Assembly (NCBI GenBank): GCA_009746045.1
Contig: RPFO01001021.1
Coordinates: forward strand, 482,616-546,615
Direction of reading: 5' to 3'
Origin: Mesostigma viride
Taxonomy: Eukaryota > Streptophyta > Mesostigmatophyceae > Mesostigmatales > Mesostigmataceae
DNA: 64,000 nucleotides
Shown here one piece after another: positions 46,501 to 59,200 of the stretch. The notes beneath the pieces were generated by a model that saw only the letters and a list, made by a program, of their open reading frames with translations, did not search any database and was not told the DNA's origin. The position numbers and the translations under genes are program-made. Each line of letters opens with the position of its first letter. The stretch's first letter is position 1.

Positions 46501-49500
46501 CTATCATCCTCATCCCTCAAGCGTGCTCTTATTGTGGATGCATCCTGGCCTGCTCGCATACGAATAGGCACCATCTATCCTCATCCCTCAAGCATGCTCT
46601 TATTGTGGATGCATCCTGGCCTGCTCGCATACGAATAGGCACACTCTATCCTCATCCCTCAAGCTGAATGCATCCTCGCCGCTCACCGGTGAGGGACAAG
46701 TTTGTGAGCGCGCGCGTGGTCTGTCGCTCAGTCTCCTCGTTGCTAACGTGCAGCGCCAGCTGGAGCAGCGGCTGCAGGATGTCCGGCTCCGCCTGCAGGT
46801 ACGTGGGCACGCATGCACGTGCGCCCGTAGGCCACCAGGTAAAATCAGGGCGTAAGGACGACTAGCGGACGCGTGCACATTTGACTTGTGAGGGTACATA
46901 GTCAGGCTTGATGGGATCCGTAGTGCGGTGATCCTTGCCTTGGTGACTCTGCGCAGGTTGTCTCGTCAAGATGACTGAAGAAACAAATCACATGACAAGC
47001 AACTTGGTGCGAGGGACGAGGCGATGGCAGCGAGCAAGAAGGACGGCAGTCACGGCACGCATCATGCACGCAGCATGGTTGCGACCATGAGCCGCTTTCC
47101 CTGCATCCCCACACGGATCACACACGGCTTGAGGATAGGTAATTTTAAGGACACATATTTTTAGGAATATTATAGTGAGTGTGCACCTGTACAACGCCTC
47201 ACGTTGATATACGAACGTTCATCGTATCGGACCAATGTGCTTGTCTCGTTGACAGGGTCACACGTGCGTAAACACGAGTATCCGTGTAATAATAAAATAT
47301 GATCACCCGCCTAACACGTGAAGCCAAATCATACGAGAGTACGATCACATCCCACAGGCACCGCTGTTCTGCATGCAAAACAACCAGATGCATAACCCTC
47401 ATTCATTTCCATATAATGCGCCGCACATGCTTAGTTGCTGGCGCACTCCCACCTCGGTACAGCGGCTGTCAAAGCATCCAACAGGGAGGTGACGGCGGGG
47501 AGAAAGAAGGCATGCATGACGCATACCTCGGACATGATTTGGCGGTGGTCATGGATGTGCCCCATGCCCCGCACACGACGCTCACCATACGCTCTCGGTT
47601 GTTGGGGTTGCGAGCGAGGTTGGCCAACGCGGCCACGGCCTCACAGACGACGGTGGGGTCTGGGGACTTGGACAGCTGGATCAAGGGGGAGAGGCCGCCC
47701 TCCACCACCTGGAGAAGAAAACACGTGACCGTGGGTACACGTACGAGAATCCATGAGCGTGCGGATTTAAAACAAGCTATGCGCACGGGAGCCCAAGAGA
47801 AATCATGGGCATAAGAACACATAAGAAGCCATGGGCACAAGAACCCATAAGAAACTATGGGCATAAGAACCCATAAGAAACCATGGGCATGGACTATATA
47901 TGAGCAGGCAGGTCAGGTATGGCGATCCTGGGTCGTTCATGTTGTGGCATCAACGTTGCTATACACCCTCACTCACAATCTCCACCTCCATCGTCGGGTT
48001 GCGGTACACCAGGTTTGCAATCGCGCCCGCTGCGTGTCGTTGCACCTGGGTCCGGGCACGGAGAGACGCCAGCAACCCCGAGCACGCACAGATGAGGTCA
48101 GCGGGTTGTACATGCCATCGGACAAGAACCCAACGTACGAAGATGGGTCACGGAGTGCACCCGGTTATGCGCAAGATGAGGGGCAAAGGCAGTTACATCT
48201 TTGCCCCAATGCGTCCACATACGAAGGTATTATAGATCATATGCTCCTTGAACCAGCAGGTTACACGAGCATGCTTCCATTATTTACCGTAGTAAGAAGA
48301 GAAATGTTAGCGTATTGAACCAAATGCTTTGCGCGCCCTACCTTCAGCAAGCCTGGGAAGACATGGATCGCTACTTTGCAGCCAGCACTCACCATTGTGG
48401 CAATAACTATTTGAACTCATGTGGGGCGCAATTCAACAATCGTCCGTGCAGGGTCGTTGAGTTTCACACGCTCCGGTGATGACACCACTTTGAAACTGCA
48501 ACCAGTTTTTAAACCACTACTCTCCAGTCGTGGGCATTGGCCGCCCCTTATGGATTGCCACCGCTTCTCCTGTGGGGTTGCGGCTGACTCACTATGCAGG
48601 CGCAATCCATGGTAACACAGCTTAGACACCAGAACTCCCTAGCGGGTCGCCTCCCCTGCGGCGGCTTTTCCCCTCCGTTCCTTTGCGAAGGAATGTTATA
48701 AAGCCGGTGTGTTTGACTTATTGCCCCACTGACGCATCCCCCGAATTTCCCATTCCCCCTCCCCACGTCTGCATGGCTCACTTGAGCCGCCGTCCCTTGT
48801 CACCACAACCAGCACCCTCCGCTTCTCACCATGGCCACCATCCCTTTGTCATCCTCAGCCAAGTCCACATGGCCAGCCTCAACAAAATTCCATGTGTTAA
48901 CCATCTAGGCTTCGCGATAGCGACCCCTCCCCAGCCACATCTTCCTCATGACCACTGGTTCCCCCCCCCCCTCACCTGCTCGTCGGGCGAGCATGCCAGT
49001 GCGATGATGGTGCCGATGCCGATCTCACGCGCCACGCATAGCTGGCGGGACAAGGGCAGAAACAAGGGCAGGGGCGAGGGCAGGAGCAACAATGGCACCT
49101 ATGAAGCCGTGTGGGCAGGATGGTGAGCTGGAGACTAGCCTCATGATGACACTCATACAGGGATGGTGGGCCAAGAGACACGCAAGAGGCAAGCAAGAAG
49201 AAAGTAAGTGGCAAGCAAGAGGCCTTCAGGCACAAGCCTTGTAGGGAACCTGCAGAAAACATTTATCTAGGGGGAAGCATTGATGAGGCGATCTCATTTG
49301 TTGCGACGCCTCGCGATGGTGACTGCTGCCAGCAAGCCCAGGCCTTAGCGGTAAGGGGCCTAAACACATGCTCAAGCCATCTAAAACCTCCCTCCTTCCC
49401 TCCCTCCCTCCCTCCCTCCCTCCCTCCCACCCCCCCGCCCTCCCTCCCTCCCTCCCTCCCTCCCTCCCTCCCACCCCCCCCCCCTCCCTCCCTCCCGCCC

Positions 49501-51315
49501 TCCCTCCCTCCCTCCCTCCCTCCCTCCCTCCCTCCCTCCCTCCTCCCTCCCTCCCTCCCTCCCTCCTCCCTCCCTCCCTCCCTCCCTCCCTCCCTCCTCC
49601 CTCCCTCCTCCCCCCCCCCCCGCCCTCCCTCCCTCCCTCCCTCCCTCCCTCCCTCACCCCCCCCGCCCTCCCTCCCTCCCGCCTCCCTCCCTCCCTCCCT
49701 CCCTCCCTCCCTCCCTCCCTCCCTCCCTCCCTCCCTCCCTCCCTCCCTCCCTCCCTCCCTCCCTCCCTCCCTCCCTCCCTCCCTCCCTCCCTCCCTCCCT
49801 CCCTCCCTCCCTCCCTCCCTCCTCCCTCCCTCCCTCCCTCCCTCCCTCCCAAGTAACCTGGTGTCAAGGTACAACGCAACCGCCCACACACACAAAGCAC
49901 ACATTTTCAGTATTGAAATAGTAGTATATAAAAGAGTCGCCCGTCCTCCATCCTCCGCATGCATGTGTAGCCCCTTGCAACACACAAGGTGGTCACAGCC
50001 ATCCTCTCACGCAAACCCTCGTCATCCTGAAAAGTGCTGACAACCGCCTTCACCCGCTCATCTCCCCTCCAAAACATGCACGGCAGCTGACTGGCGCCCC
50101 CCCACCTGCTTCTCTCTTCTTGCAAACATGGACTGTGCGTATCTTACATCCCCTTCCCCCCTCACCTGCACACATCTCCCCTCCTCGTCCCTCCCTGTCA
50201 CCAGGATCTCTCTCCTGTCGAACCATACAGCGCGCATCCACCCACGCGCTCACCTGGTTCTCTTCGGCCAGCGCCAGGTTGGCCAATGCTGCCGCCGCGC
50301 CGCGCTGCACGTCTACATAATTGCTCTGCAGCAGCAACGACAGGGGGGGAAGCGCGCCCTTCTTCACTAGGAGGACCTGGCGGGGGGGTTGCGCGGGTGG
50401 AGAAAGGGGGGGTGGGGGGGCGCACAGGCATTTCCATCGGACATCGTGCAGATGTGCAGACACCGGTCGTTGCGTATAACTACAAGAAGGCAAGTAGGCC
50501 CCATACGTAGCTCCCATCATCTCCCATATCCCCAACGAGGACAGGGCCATAAAGGAGTAGCTGTGCACCGCGACTCTCCCAATGGAGGCCTGGGACTGGC
50601 TAACTCCCTTATGACTAGTCGGACGGGGATGGCAAGTGGGAAGGGTCATGTAAAAAGGAGACGTGGGGATGAAGGTATGTGGTGCGGCGACGTGCGCTCT
50701 TGCCCACACGTGCCACGGCATACTTGTTCAACACTTGCCTCGCAAAAACTTGCACACTTATTCTCAGCACTATCATCCCCGTTCTCACCTGGTCCCCATC
50801 ATTCTCTGCCAACCGCGCGATGGCCTGCGCTCCTCGGCACTGTGGCAACCAGCGGTAGCATCAGAGAGCATTAGATAGCATGCGTTAGACACAGCATCAG
50901 ACAGCATCAGAAAGCACTAGAAAACACTAGAAAACACTAGAAAACGTTAGAAATCATTAGAAATTTCAAAGGCCGCGGAGAGCGCCAAAGGGTGTTGACA
51001 GCGCGTGGTGTGCAACAGTATTGCCAGCATTCATAATGACACACTTGGATCCACTTGGGCAGCTGATTGGCGAATGCCCTATCATGTTGCCATATTCAAG
51101 GGAGAAACTCCTTACCCTGTTATTTTCAGCAGACCAGGCGCTCATGGTGCTCATACTGCATGAGCATGCCCTATTCATTGCGTTACCTGAGCCAGCAACA
51201 GAAGAGCAAGGCGTGCAACTTGTGCACCCCTTGGCCACAATGTGCTGGCGGCCGTGACACGTTACCTGTAATTCGGGGTTCTTGTTCTTTGTCCACTGGA
51301 TATACTTCTTGGCAT
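42151..51315 (-). CDS. Armadillo (ARM) repeat protein, at least ten exons; 5' end not resolved
   Basis: Ten exons (transcript order) join without a frame break: 51315-51266, 50839-50789, 50376-50254, 49041-48976, 48045-47977, 47708-47586, 46792-46687, 46064-45947, 44653-44557, 42291-42151 (stop 42153-42151). Together they give 313 residues with GT-AG introns throughout. The product is a series of ~42-residue ARM units with G(A/G)L..L..L and A..ALANL signatures, e.g. RGAAAALANLALAEENQ, AVAALANLARNPNNRERM, RLAATALANLSG. Such solenoids bind protein partners, as in Vac8/importin-like scaffolds; the partner here is unknown. The last joint (...HEAVQAQ to HGAVRVLKMLEQ) lacks a third helix, so one small exon may be missing between 42291 and 44557. 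The N-terminus begins inside a repeat, so more 5' exons exist. The introns carry several large repeat arrays. Confidence 0.88.
42343..42811. repeat. Compound (CGGT)n-(GGGT)n-(CGGT)n array in the last intron of the ARM gene
   Basis: CGGT units to ~42531, about 44 GGGT units to ~42705, then CGGT again, ending in mixed GGGT/CGGT units. All stay in the same four-base register. Confidence 0.97.
42812..43064. repeat. (GTTT)n array
   Basis: About 63 perfect GTTT units directly abutting the CGGT/GGGT array, followed by a few GGTC/GGTT units. Same intron of the ARM gene. Confidence 0.97.
43349..43530. repeat. (GT)n dinucleotide array
   Basis: Mostly GT repeats with a few interruptions. In the minus-strand gene it is (CA)n within the last intron. 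Confidence 0.97.
43907..43970. repeat. Tandem pair of a ~36-bp unit
   Basis: GAGCCCCTTACCTGGATGAG with its following GATGTG block occurs twice in tandem inside the same intron. Confidence 0.8.
44872..45025. repeat. 11-bp minisatellite with alternating units
   Basis: About 14 units of CAGTCACTRTA in which the variable base alternates A/G, giving a 22-bp higher-order period. The GTA units create the palindrome ACTGTACAGT. Located in an ARM-gene intron. Confidence 0.9.
45555..45922. repeat. 37-bp minisatellite, ten copies
   Basis: Ten nearly identical units starting GTCCGCGGTTTCCATAGAGC and ending GGGATACGC, with only a few base changes. The array ends about 24 bp from the splice donor of the ARM exon 46064-45947. 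Confidence 0.95.
46494..46663. repeat. ~70-bp tandem duplication
   Basis: The block from CATCTATC through CCTCATCCCTCAAGC to GCATACGAATAGGCAC is present twice, plus a partial third copy, in an ARM-gene intron. Confidence 0.8.
47800..47892. repeat. ~28-bp tandem repeat
   Basis: Repeats of CATGGGCA(C/T)(A)AGAACCCATAAGAAA-like units, about three and a half copies, in the ARM intron upstream of exon 47708-47586. Confidence 0.8.
49388..49850. repeat. (CCCT)n array in an ARM-gene intron
   Basis: About 110 CCCT units interrupted by runs of C and CCGC blocks. It lies between exons 50376-50254 and 49041-48976. Confidence 0.97.
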
Positions 51316-51579
51316 CTGCACGGCCGCGGGTCCAGCATGGCAAATGCCAGAATACAAGAATCAGAAACGTTTTCTATCCAACTGCTAACGGGCCGCAGGG
51401 AGGTTCCAGAAACAGGTAAGGCTGGGGCGGTTTTCCAGGTTGCTCCACGCTGACAAAGTAAACCAGGGGTAGCATCTTGTATAATAATATCATCGGAGAC
51501 TTCCCACAGCAGCTGCACATGGCAGCAATCGAATGTCATCTGACCCCGAGATGACATCGCAAAAGGCTTATACTAGAAT

Positions 51580-51770
51580 GAATGGCATGAAAAATCGATT
51601 CAGCGACATAACAGCGCTATTGAATTTTCACGCCCGCATCGTATGGCATAAACTTGCCGAAAACATGCTCCAACAACCACTCGCGCCCTTCCTTCAATGC
51701 AGCAAGACCGGAGAGAAAGTTAAGATGAAAATCACGAGGCACTGGGAATGACAGGCCAGACGCAGGCGGG
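51580..51770 (-). CDS. Possible further 5' exon of the ARM gene
   Basis: The minus strand has a frame reading LAALKEGREWLLEHVFGKF after a pyrimidine-rich stretch. It looks protein-like, and a helix-forming N-terminal part of an ARM protein is plausible. No donor/acceptor pair matches the phase of exon 51315-51266, so the link is unproven. Confidence 0.3.
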
Positions 51771-52066
51771 TTTCTGACATCGCTAAAGGGACGGTTATGG
51801 CAAAAGTCTCGGCAAGCGCAAAGTCATGTAAGTGAACTCATGGTTCGCTTGCTAATCAGCCAATTGGATGGCCGCATTGCCCGGCCAACACCGTTCAGCC
51901 ACATTTTCCACTAACAATGGACTAATCGCATTCGTCGACAACGTTTTACTGGAGATATTAAAAAATGATGCACTCACTTAACAGTAAGGACAATGCAGCG
52001 CACGCACTGGTGCGCTAGCACAGCCCGCCCGGACCACGCCAGCGGACCGGCCATGTGCACACGTAC

Positions 52067-52099
52067 CTCTAATGTTGACTTCTGAGTTGAGGACGCCAT
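52067..52099 (-). CDS. Possible first coding exon of the ARM gene
   Basis: ATG at 52099 opens MASSTQKSTLE followed by a consensus donor (GAG|GTACGT). Its phase 0 end does not fit exon 51315-51266 directly, so at least one exon must lie between if this is correct. Confidence 0.3.
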
Positions 52100-53255
52100 T
52101 GGGCAATCCCGATAGACAGCCACCCATGCAACAAGCTAGGCAGGCGCAAAGCCACGCCTTTCAATCTTTCCGATGCGCGACTTCATTTACTAGTGCAGCT
52201 TGGTCGACAGGCCAAAAAGTTGACTTCAGCAGAGAAAAAAGCCAAGTCGAATGGTTGCAATTCCCGTCACGCCAAACTCTCCTCATTTTCTCTTCGTCAT
52301 GTGCGTGTTTTCGGACAATTCGAGGTGAGGAAAACTTCGCTCATAGGCAGCAATTGCCATTGGATTGTTCCAGCGTCCTGGATGAATTGCCATATTTATA
52401 CCAGGGGCTGGAAACGTGCGCGGTGGATTTCGCGCGGTGAACGTATCAGAATTTTCTATATACGGAGGCGCGTATAATCACTTGTTCTGTTGTAAACTGC
52501 TTCGAAGGTTAACATTACACAATTTAACTACCTAGCTAGTTCTGCATTTTTTAAAAAAATACAACTTCAATTTTAAATGCACATAGTTAGATACTTAGAA
52601 ATGTCGACTCTGACCGTACAAAAAGTAGGTACGCGCCCGTTATGGACGTTGCGGTGCTGGCACGACGCACGTGGCATCTATACACGTGTCATAAATCCGA
52701 GCCGGCCGGACATGCGCGCTCAGCGCTGCCGTCTGCCTTGTGTTTCGGTCTTGAGTCTCAAGTCTCGACGTACGACACACGTGCCACGCTGACGCTAGCC
52801 CGTAGCTAGTGACCTGGAGCGGTAATATAAGCGGTGGCAAGCATCTCTCACTGTTCAACAGCTACATTCTACCGTGCATTTCGCCGCAGGACGCAGGTCG
52901 CCAAAGTCATAAACGACCTTGGGAGTCTCTGCTCAATGGCTATATGCAAAGCTACTGCCAGGTTACCGACCTTATGTAGTTGACGCGCCCTAGGGAGTAA
53001 CAGTTATGTATTTAAGCTTGCTGAATTTTAAATGGCAGACGGAATGAACTTTCTTGTTTAAAATCCAGGCATGGCGGCATAACTAAATCACCACTTAAGA
53101 CATTCCGTTTTCTTGCCGATACGGTTTCCCAGGCACCTGTTACGTATGCGCTACGATGTAGGTGGTGCTGCAACTACTCGCTGACATGGCATGCACAGAT
53201 CGCCGGTTCCACGGGCGCAAACATTTTGTCGTTAGATCGCTTCCTTTATGATGGG
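52100..53255. promoter_or_regulatory. Divergent intergenic region between the ARM and GT29 genes
   Basis: The two genes point away from each other here, so this ~1.1 kb should hold both promoters. A TATAA at 52826-52830 (+), in GGTAATATAAGC, is a candidate TATA element for the GT29 gene. That would give a 5' leader of about 400 nt, unless an additional non-coding exon exists. Confidence 0.35.
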
Positions 53256-56200
53256 ATGATGAGAGTGCAGCAAGTAGCCGGCCATCATAGGCGTGCTCAC
53301 AGCTGTTCGGCTCTTGGCGAGCTAGCAGCACGGGCGGCAGACAATGTGCCACTGGATCAGGATGCCCCGCGTCGCAAGCGCCCGTTGCTGATATTCCTGA
53401 TTGGTCTGCCCATCCTCGTCGTGGGGGCGATGCTAGTAGCCCTCCACCATGCCGCATCCTCTTCGAACACCATTAAACTGGCAATCGAAGAGCAGCCACG
53501 CAGCCTACCCGCCTCCCGCATGCGCCTCAAGGGCGGCGTTAACATCCCTTTGCCGAAAGGCTCGTACGTCCACCTCCCCGATAACCGCATTTCCCTCCCT
53601 CCAGGGTTCGTTCTGCAGCCCGACGGCTCCTTCCTATTCCAGCCGGCACTGCAATCCAGCCCAGGAGACTATGGATCTCAGCCTGGCATGGTTGTTTCTG
53701 TGGATGCAGGAATAAGCGCGCATGGATTGGCGGCAGCTGGCAGCAGCGCTCTCGGTATGCACAGGAACCAAATTAGCCAGGGCAACGCTGGTCTCTACGT
53801 GCAGCCGTCGAGGAAGCAGGCAGGGATTGAGATTCAGGACGGCCAAAGCGTTGGTGCGGGGGCTGATAATACCTACCAGCAAACATCACCAGGGAATATC
53901 CTTCCAACACTGGGACAGGCCACCAGTGGTAGCAGAAATAACGGGGCAGGACGCTTGGCACTGGTTGGGGCTGGGTCGACCAATGGGGCCGTTGCTGGAG
54001 ATGCTAGCACAAGTCACGATGTGCTTGCGGGCACCAATGCGTTGACAGCGGACGATGACCAGGCAGGGAGCGCGGACAGTTACGACAACGTCGATGATGT
54101 CGTGGAGGACAGCGACGCCGACGGCAGCGAGCAGGGGACTGCCGACCACGCCGTATCGGGCCACGGCCACGGCCTCGACCCCCATCATCACCACGCGGCT
54201 GTGCACAGCTTTGTGCTGCCGCCCGGTTGCGTGGGTTCCCAGGAGGACGGCTTCCCCGTGTTCCGCTGCGCGCAGAGCATGACGGTGACGGTAGACAGGA
54301 TCGGCATATCCGCGCGCAAGCAGAAGAAACTCGAGAAGCGGCGCAAGATGGAGCTCATGGAGCGGTGCGTCGCGGCGATGCCAGCTGGCAGCGGTGGTGG
54401 CGCGAGGCAGGCTGCGGGGTCGGCGGCAGCGGGGGCGCCAGACAAAGGGAGCGGAGGTGTGGCAGGGGGAGAGGATGGGGGCGATGAGTATGACGGTTTC
54501 CCCTCGGCCGCGCACTTCCCCGTCATGTACAGCAGCTTCCCGATGAGGTTCAGGTGCGGATGGCAGCAGGGGAGTGGGTGGATGGTCCTGGCAGTGGCGG
54601 ATAGGGCTAGGGTTGACATTAGCGGGATGAGGTAGGGCTGGGAGCAGCTGTGGTTGGCGGTAGTGGCCAGAGCTGTGGTTGGCACTAGTGGACAGAGCTA
54701 GGGATGACGACGTCCTTTCTGGGTGCGTGGGTGCTGGTGTGCGCCTACCGCACTGTGGGTGTTCATCTACCTTTATGGTGACCAATAGGAGGTCGGGTAG
54801 CCAGATGTATCTGAGTGGGGCACTCTGTTAGCACGTGGCAGCGCATCCAGTGTGTTATCACGAATCTATACTCGGAACACTGCTTTTAGTCAGGTTGTAA
54901 CCAGATGTTAGCGCTGTGAGGTCGTGACCAGGTGTTAGCGCTGTGAGGTCGTGACCAGGTGCCAGCGCTGAAACCAAAAAGTTCTTTCGTACTGGACGTT
55001 GTGAAGTGCGCGCTATCGTGCTGCTGGCCAATGGTGGCTCCCCACGGCAGCCACTCCAATGGTGTAGAAGCGGGGCAGACGCCATGGAGCCATGGGCAGG
55101 GAGGAAGGGAGGAACGCTACTTAGCCTAGGCAGACCGGGAGCCTTGAAGAGCCCACGTGCCTGCCTGCAAGGTGCCTGCCTGCGTGGCTGCGTGGCTGCG
55201 TGGCTGCGTGCCTGTGTGCCTGTGTGCCTGCGTGGCTGCGTGCCTGCGTGCCTGCATGCCCGGGTGCCTGCGCGCCTGCGCGCCTGCGCGCCTGCGGGCC
55301 TGCGGGCCTGCATGGTGCCTGCTTGCCTGCTTGCCTGCTTGCCTGCGTGCCTGCGTGCCTGCGGGCCTGCGGGCCTGCGGGCCTGCATGGTGCCTGCCTG
55401 CTTGTGGATGTGCCCGTGTAGAGGTCGGTGGTGTGAAGGTTGGGGGACCCGCCTCGTATGAGCCACCATCTGCCCATTTGTAATCCTCCACCCCTAGTCG
55501 CCAGATCCCCCATTTTATTCCTCGTGCTGACTTTGTTGTTGTTGGTCTGTTAGCCCACCATCAACCAAAACACCGCCACCGCCACCGCCACCGCCACTGC
55601 CACCGCCACCGCCCCCCCCCCCCCCCCCCCCCCGCCCCACCCCCCGCCCCCCCCCCCCCGCCCCCCCCCCCCCACCGCCACCCCCCCCACCCACCCCATC
55701 CCCCACCCCCCCACCCCCACCCCCCGCCCACCCCCACCCCCCCCCACCGCCACCCCACCCCCCACCCCCACCCACCCCCACCCACCCACCCCACCCCCCA
55801 CCCCCACCCCCACCCCACCATCCCCCATCCCCCACCCACCACCACCCCCACCCCCACCCACCACCCACCACCCACCACCACCACCATCCACCACCCACCA
55901 CCCACCACCCACCACCACCCATCCACCACCCACCACCCACCACCCACCACCCACCACCCACCACCCACCACCCACCACCCACCACCCACCACCACACCAC
56001 CCACCACCCACCACCCACCACCCACCACCCACCACCCACCACCCACCACCCACCACCCACCATTCATCACCCACCACCCACCACCCACCACCCACCACCC
56101 ACCACCCACCACCCACCACCCACCACCCACCACCCACCACCCACCACCACCACCCACCACCCACCACCCACCACCCACCACCACACCACCCACCACCCAC

Positions 56201-59200
56201 CACCCACCACCCACCACCCACCACCCACCACCCACCACCCACCACCCACCACCCACCACCCACCATTCATCACCCACCACCCACCACCCACCACCCACCA
56301 CCCACCACCCACCACCCACCACCCCCACCACCCACCACCCACCACCCACCACCCACCACCCACCACCCACCACCCACCACCCACCACCCACCACCCACCA
56401 CCCACCACCCACCCACCCACCCACCACCCCCACCACCCCACCCACCACCCACCACCCACCACCCACCACCCACCGCCCACCACCCACCACCACCACCACC
56501 CACCCCCACCCACCACGCACCACCCACCACCCACCACCCACCACCCACCACCCACCACCCACCGCCCACCACCCACCACCCACCACCCACCACCCACCAC
56601 CACCCACCCACCACGCACCACCCACCACCCACCCACCCACCACCCCACCACCCACCACCCACCACCCACCACCCACCACCCACCACCACCACCCACCACC
56701 CACCACCCACCACCCACCACCCACCACCCACCACCCACCACCCACCACCCACCACCACCACCCACCACCCACCACCCACCACCCACCCACCCACCCACCA
56801 CCCACCACCCACCACCCACCACCCACCACCCACCACCCACCACCCACCACCACCACCCCCACCACCCACCACCCACCCACCCACCCACCCACCCACCCAC
56901 CCACCCACCACCCACCCACCCACCCACCCACCCACCCACCCACCCACCCACCCACCCACCACCCACCCACCCACCCACCACCCACCACCCACCACCCACC
57001 ACCCACCCACCCACCACCACCCACCACCCACCCACCCACCACCCCACCACCACTGTTACTCATCGTCATCCCATCCTTTTCCACCCCGTCAACTGTCCTC
57101 ACCACATTCCTCACCACATTCCACATGGCCAGCCTTGACCATACCTGCGCCTGTGCCAACGCTTGCTTGCCTCTATCCCCCCCGCCACCCCCTTCCTCCC
57201 CCCCCCACGACCAGGTGGGATGACCTCTTCCTCCACCGCGGGCTCGACAAGGACCCTGTTCCTGACCTGTGGGGCGTGCTCCCCGCAAGCAGCGGCGAGA
57301 GCATGCACCCCTACAACTGGTCCTCGTGCGCGGTGGTGGGCAACAGCGGCGCGCTGCTGGGCGCCCGCTACGGTGCCGACATCGATGGCCACTCGGCCGT
57401 GTTCCGCGTCAACCAGGCGCCCACAAAGGGGCGGTACGCGTCGCACGTGGGCAGCAAGACGACGGCGCGGCTGCTCAACCACATGTGGACGCGCAGGTGA
57501 GGGGTTGGCTACCATCCTGTGTGACAGAGCATCCGCGTCCAGTGCGTCTACCCATCTGCCTTGAGCCGACAGACCACATTGTGGCCCGCGTCGCATGTTT
57601 TGTCGTTTCCTCGTGAAGTTCTCCTGGTCATGTGCTATGGCTCTCCTTTGCTGATGTCGGAGCCGCCCCTGGCCCCACTTTCCGATGGTTCATCACACAC
57701 ATACACATCTACTGTAATGGGCACAGGTACGGGAGCCACTTTGCGGCGCTGCTGCCACCAGCGCCACCCCCCCAGCGTGACGGCAGCCAGTCGCCAACCA
57801 ACCCGCCGATGCGGCCCCGATCCAGATCCCGCTGGGTTGCGGAAGGGGGTCTTCCCCTGGAGGTGGACCAGGGCGTGACGTTGGTGGCATCGCGGTGCGG
57901 GCACGACACGGTGGGTGACGTTCGCCGGCTCGCACGCAGCATGCAGGAGCTGGTGGTCGAGTTGCCAGGGTCATCGTCATCAGAGCTTACCTTGTCCTCG
58001 ACCAGCCTGCCGGATGCCGATGGCGGTGACGATCCGCAGCAGGCTCCCAGCCGCGGGTCTTCTGCTGCAGAAATCGAAACAGAAACGGAGCCGCCCACTT
58101 TTCAATCGGGTACCCGTGACTCGTTTGGGCGCTCCTTGCTGGGGGGCGTCACCCGGGCGGATCTCTGGCACGAGAGGATGACAGGGCGCCCCCAAGAACA
58201 TGTGTCGCTAACAGGGGTCGAGGGTTCCAGTGCAGGAGAGGCATCGGCGTTTGGGCAGTCTCAGCAGGCAGGCCAGGCCCGGTCGTCAGCCCCCGCCCGC
58301 CCCCACGTCCGCGTCCTCAACCATGCGGTTGTGGCGATGACGCGGAGCCTCTTGGAGGAGTTCCGCGAGTGCCGCCGGCGGCGGCGCGGCGACGAGACGG
58401 ACCGCTTTGTGGGGGGTGGCATACCCACGTCGGGCCTGGTCGCGGTGTACGCGATGATCAACACATGCGAGCGGGTGAGCGTGTACGGGTTCGGGTCGGG
58501 GGCCAGGCCGGCCCGGAATCAGCCCGCCGTGGGGCCAGATGGCAGCAGCAACGTCACGGACGGTGGTGTGGGACGGAATGGTGGAGGTAGTGGCGGGGAT
58601 GACGGCGGGGGTGGAGCTGCTGGTGTTAATGGAAGCGGCGGCGCTGGGGGCAGCCTCATCGGTCCTCCGTACCCGTATCATTATTACGCGGGGCTGAGCA
58701 GCCGTGCCACCGGCAAGGTGAGTGTACGATGGCGACCATGCGGCACTTGGTGTGCTCATCACGCTAGACCGTGCACATGTCGTGCCATGCTCATCAGTCC
58801 CGCCCTATTGTCATGCTCATCACTTAGCTCCAAAAATGCCATGCTCATAACCACACACATTCCTTGCCATAGCAGATAGCAGCAGGTAGATGCAACCTTG
58901 CCATTGCAGACAGCTTCAGGTAGTTATCTACTATCCATTGGGAATAGCTGCACCCTTGTCATATCAAATATGCGTCACCTGCCTTGCTGTCTGTTGCCGC
59001 CACCTGTCATCTTGGTTGTGTTTCAGCCCTTTCAAGAACCGGCATGGGAAATTGTGAGATGTGCCAGCAGCTATCCGTGTGCTGGGCCGAGGTTCGCCCC
59101 TGTCATCTGCCATTCTGGATGCCATGGATACATGCGACATTGCAAGCTGTCCGGGTGCCTTTGAGGGCATGGGTCCCCAAATGTTTCCTTCCGGATTGCC

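Noticed and set aside
48972-49262. Stand-alone 96-codon minus-strand gene
   Set aside because: Only 66 nt (49041-48976), in a different frame, are ARM-like and bounded by splice sites. The rest is intron.
53226-53255. Upstream start of the GT29 frame
   Set aside because: The codon at 53226 is TTG. The first ATG in frame is 53256.
55569-57053. Telomere or interstitial telomeric repeat
   Set aside because: The CCCACCA heptamer is not the CCCTAAA-type plant/algal telomere unit, and the array lies inside an intron.
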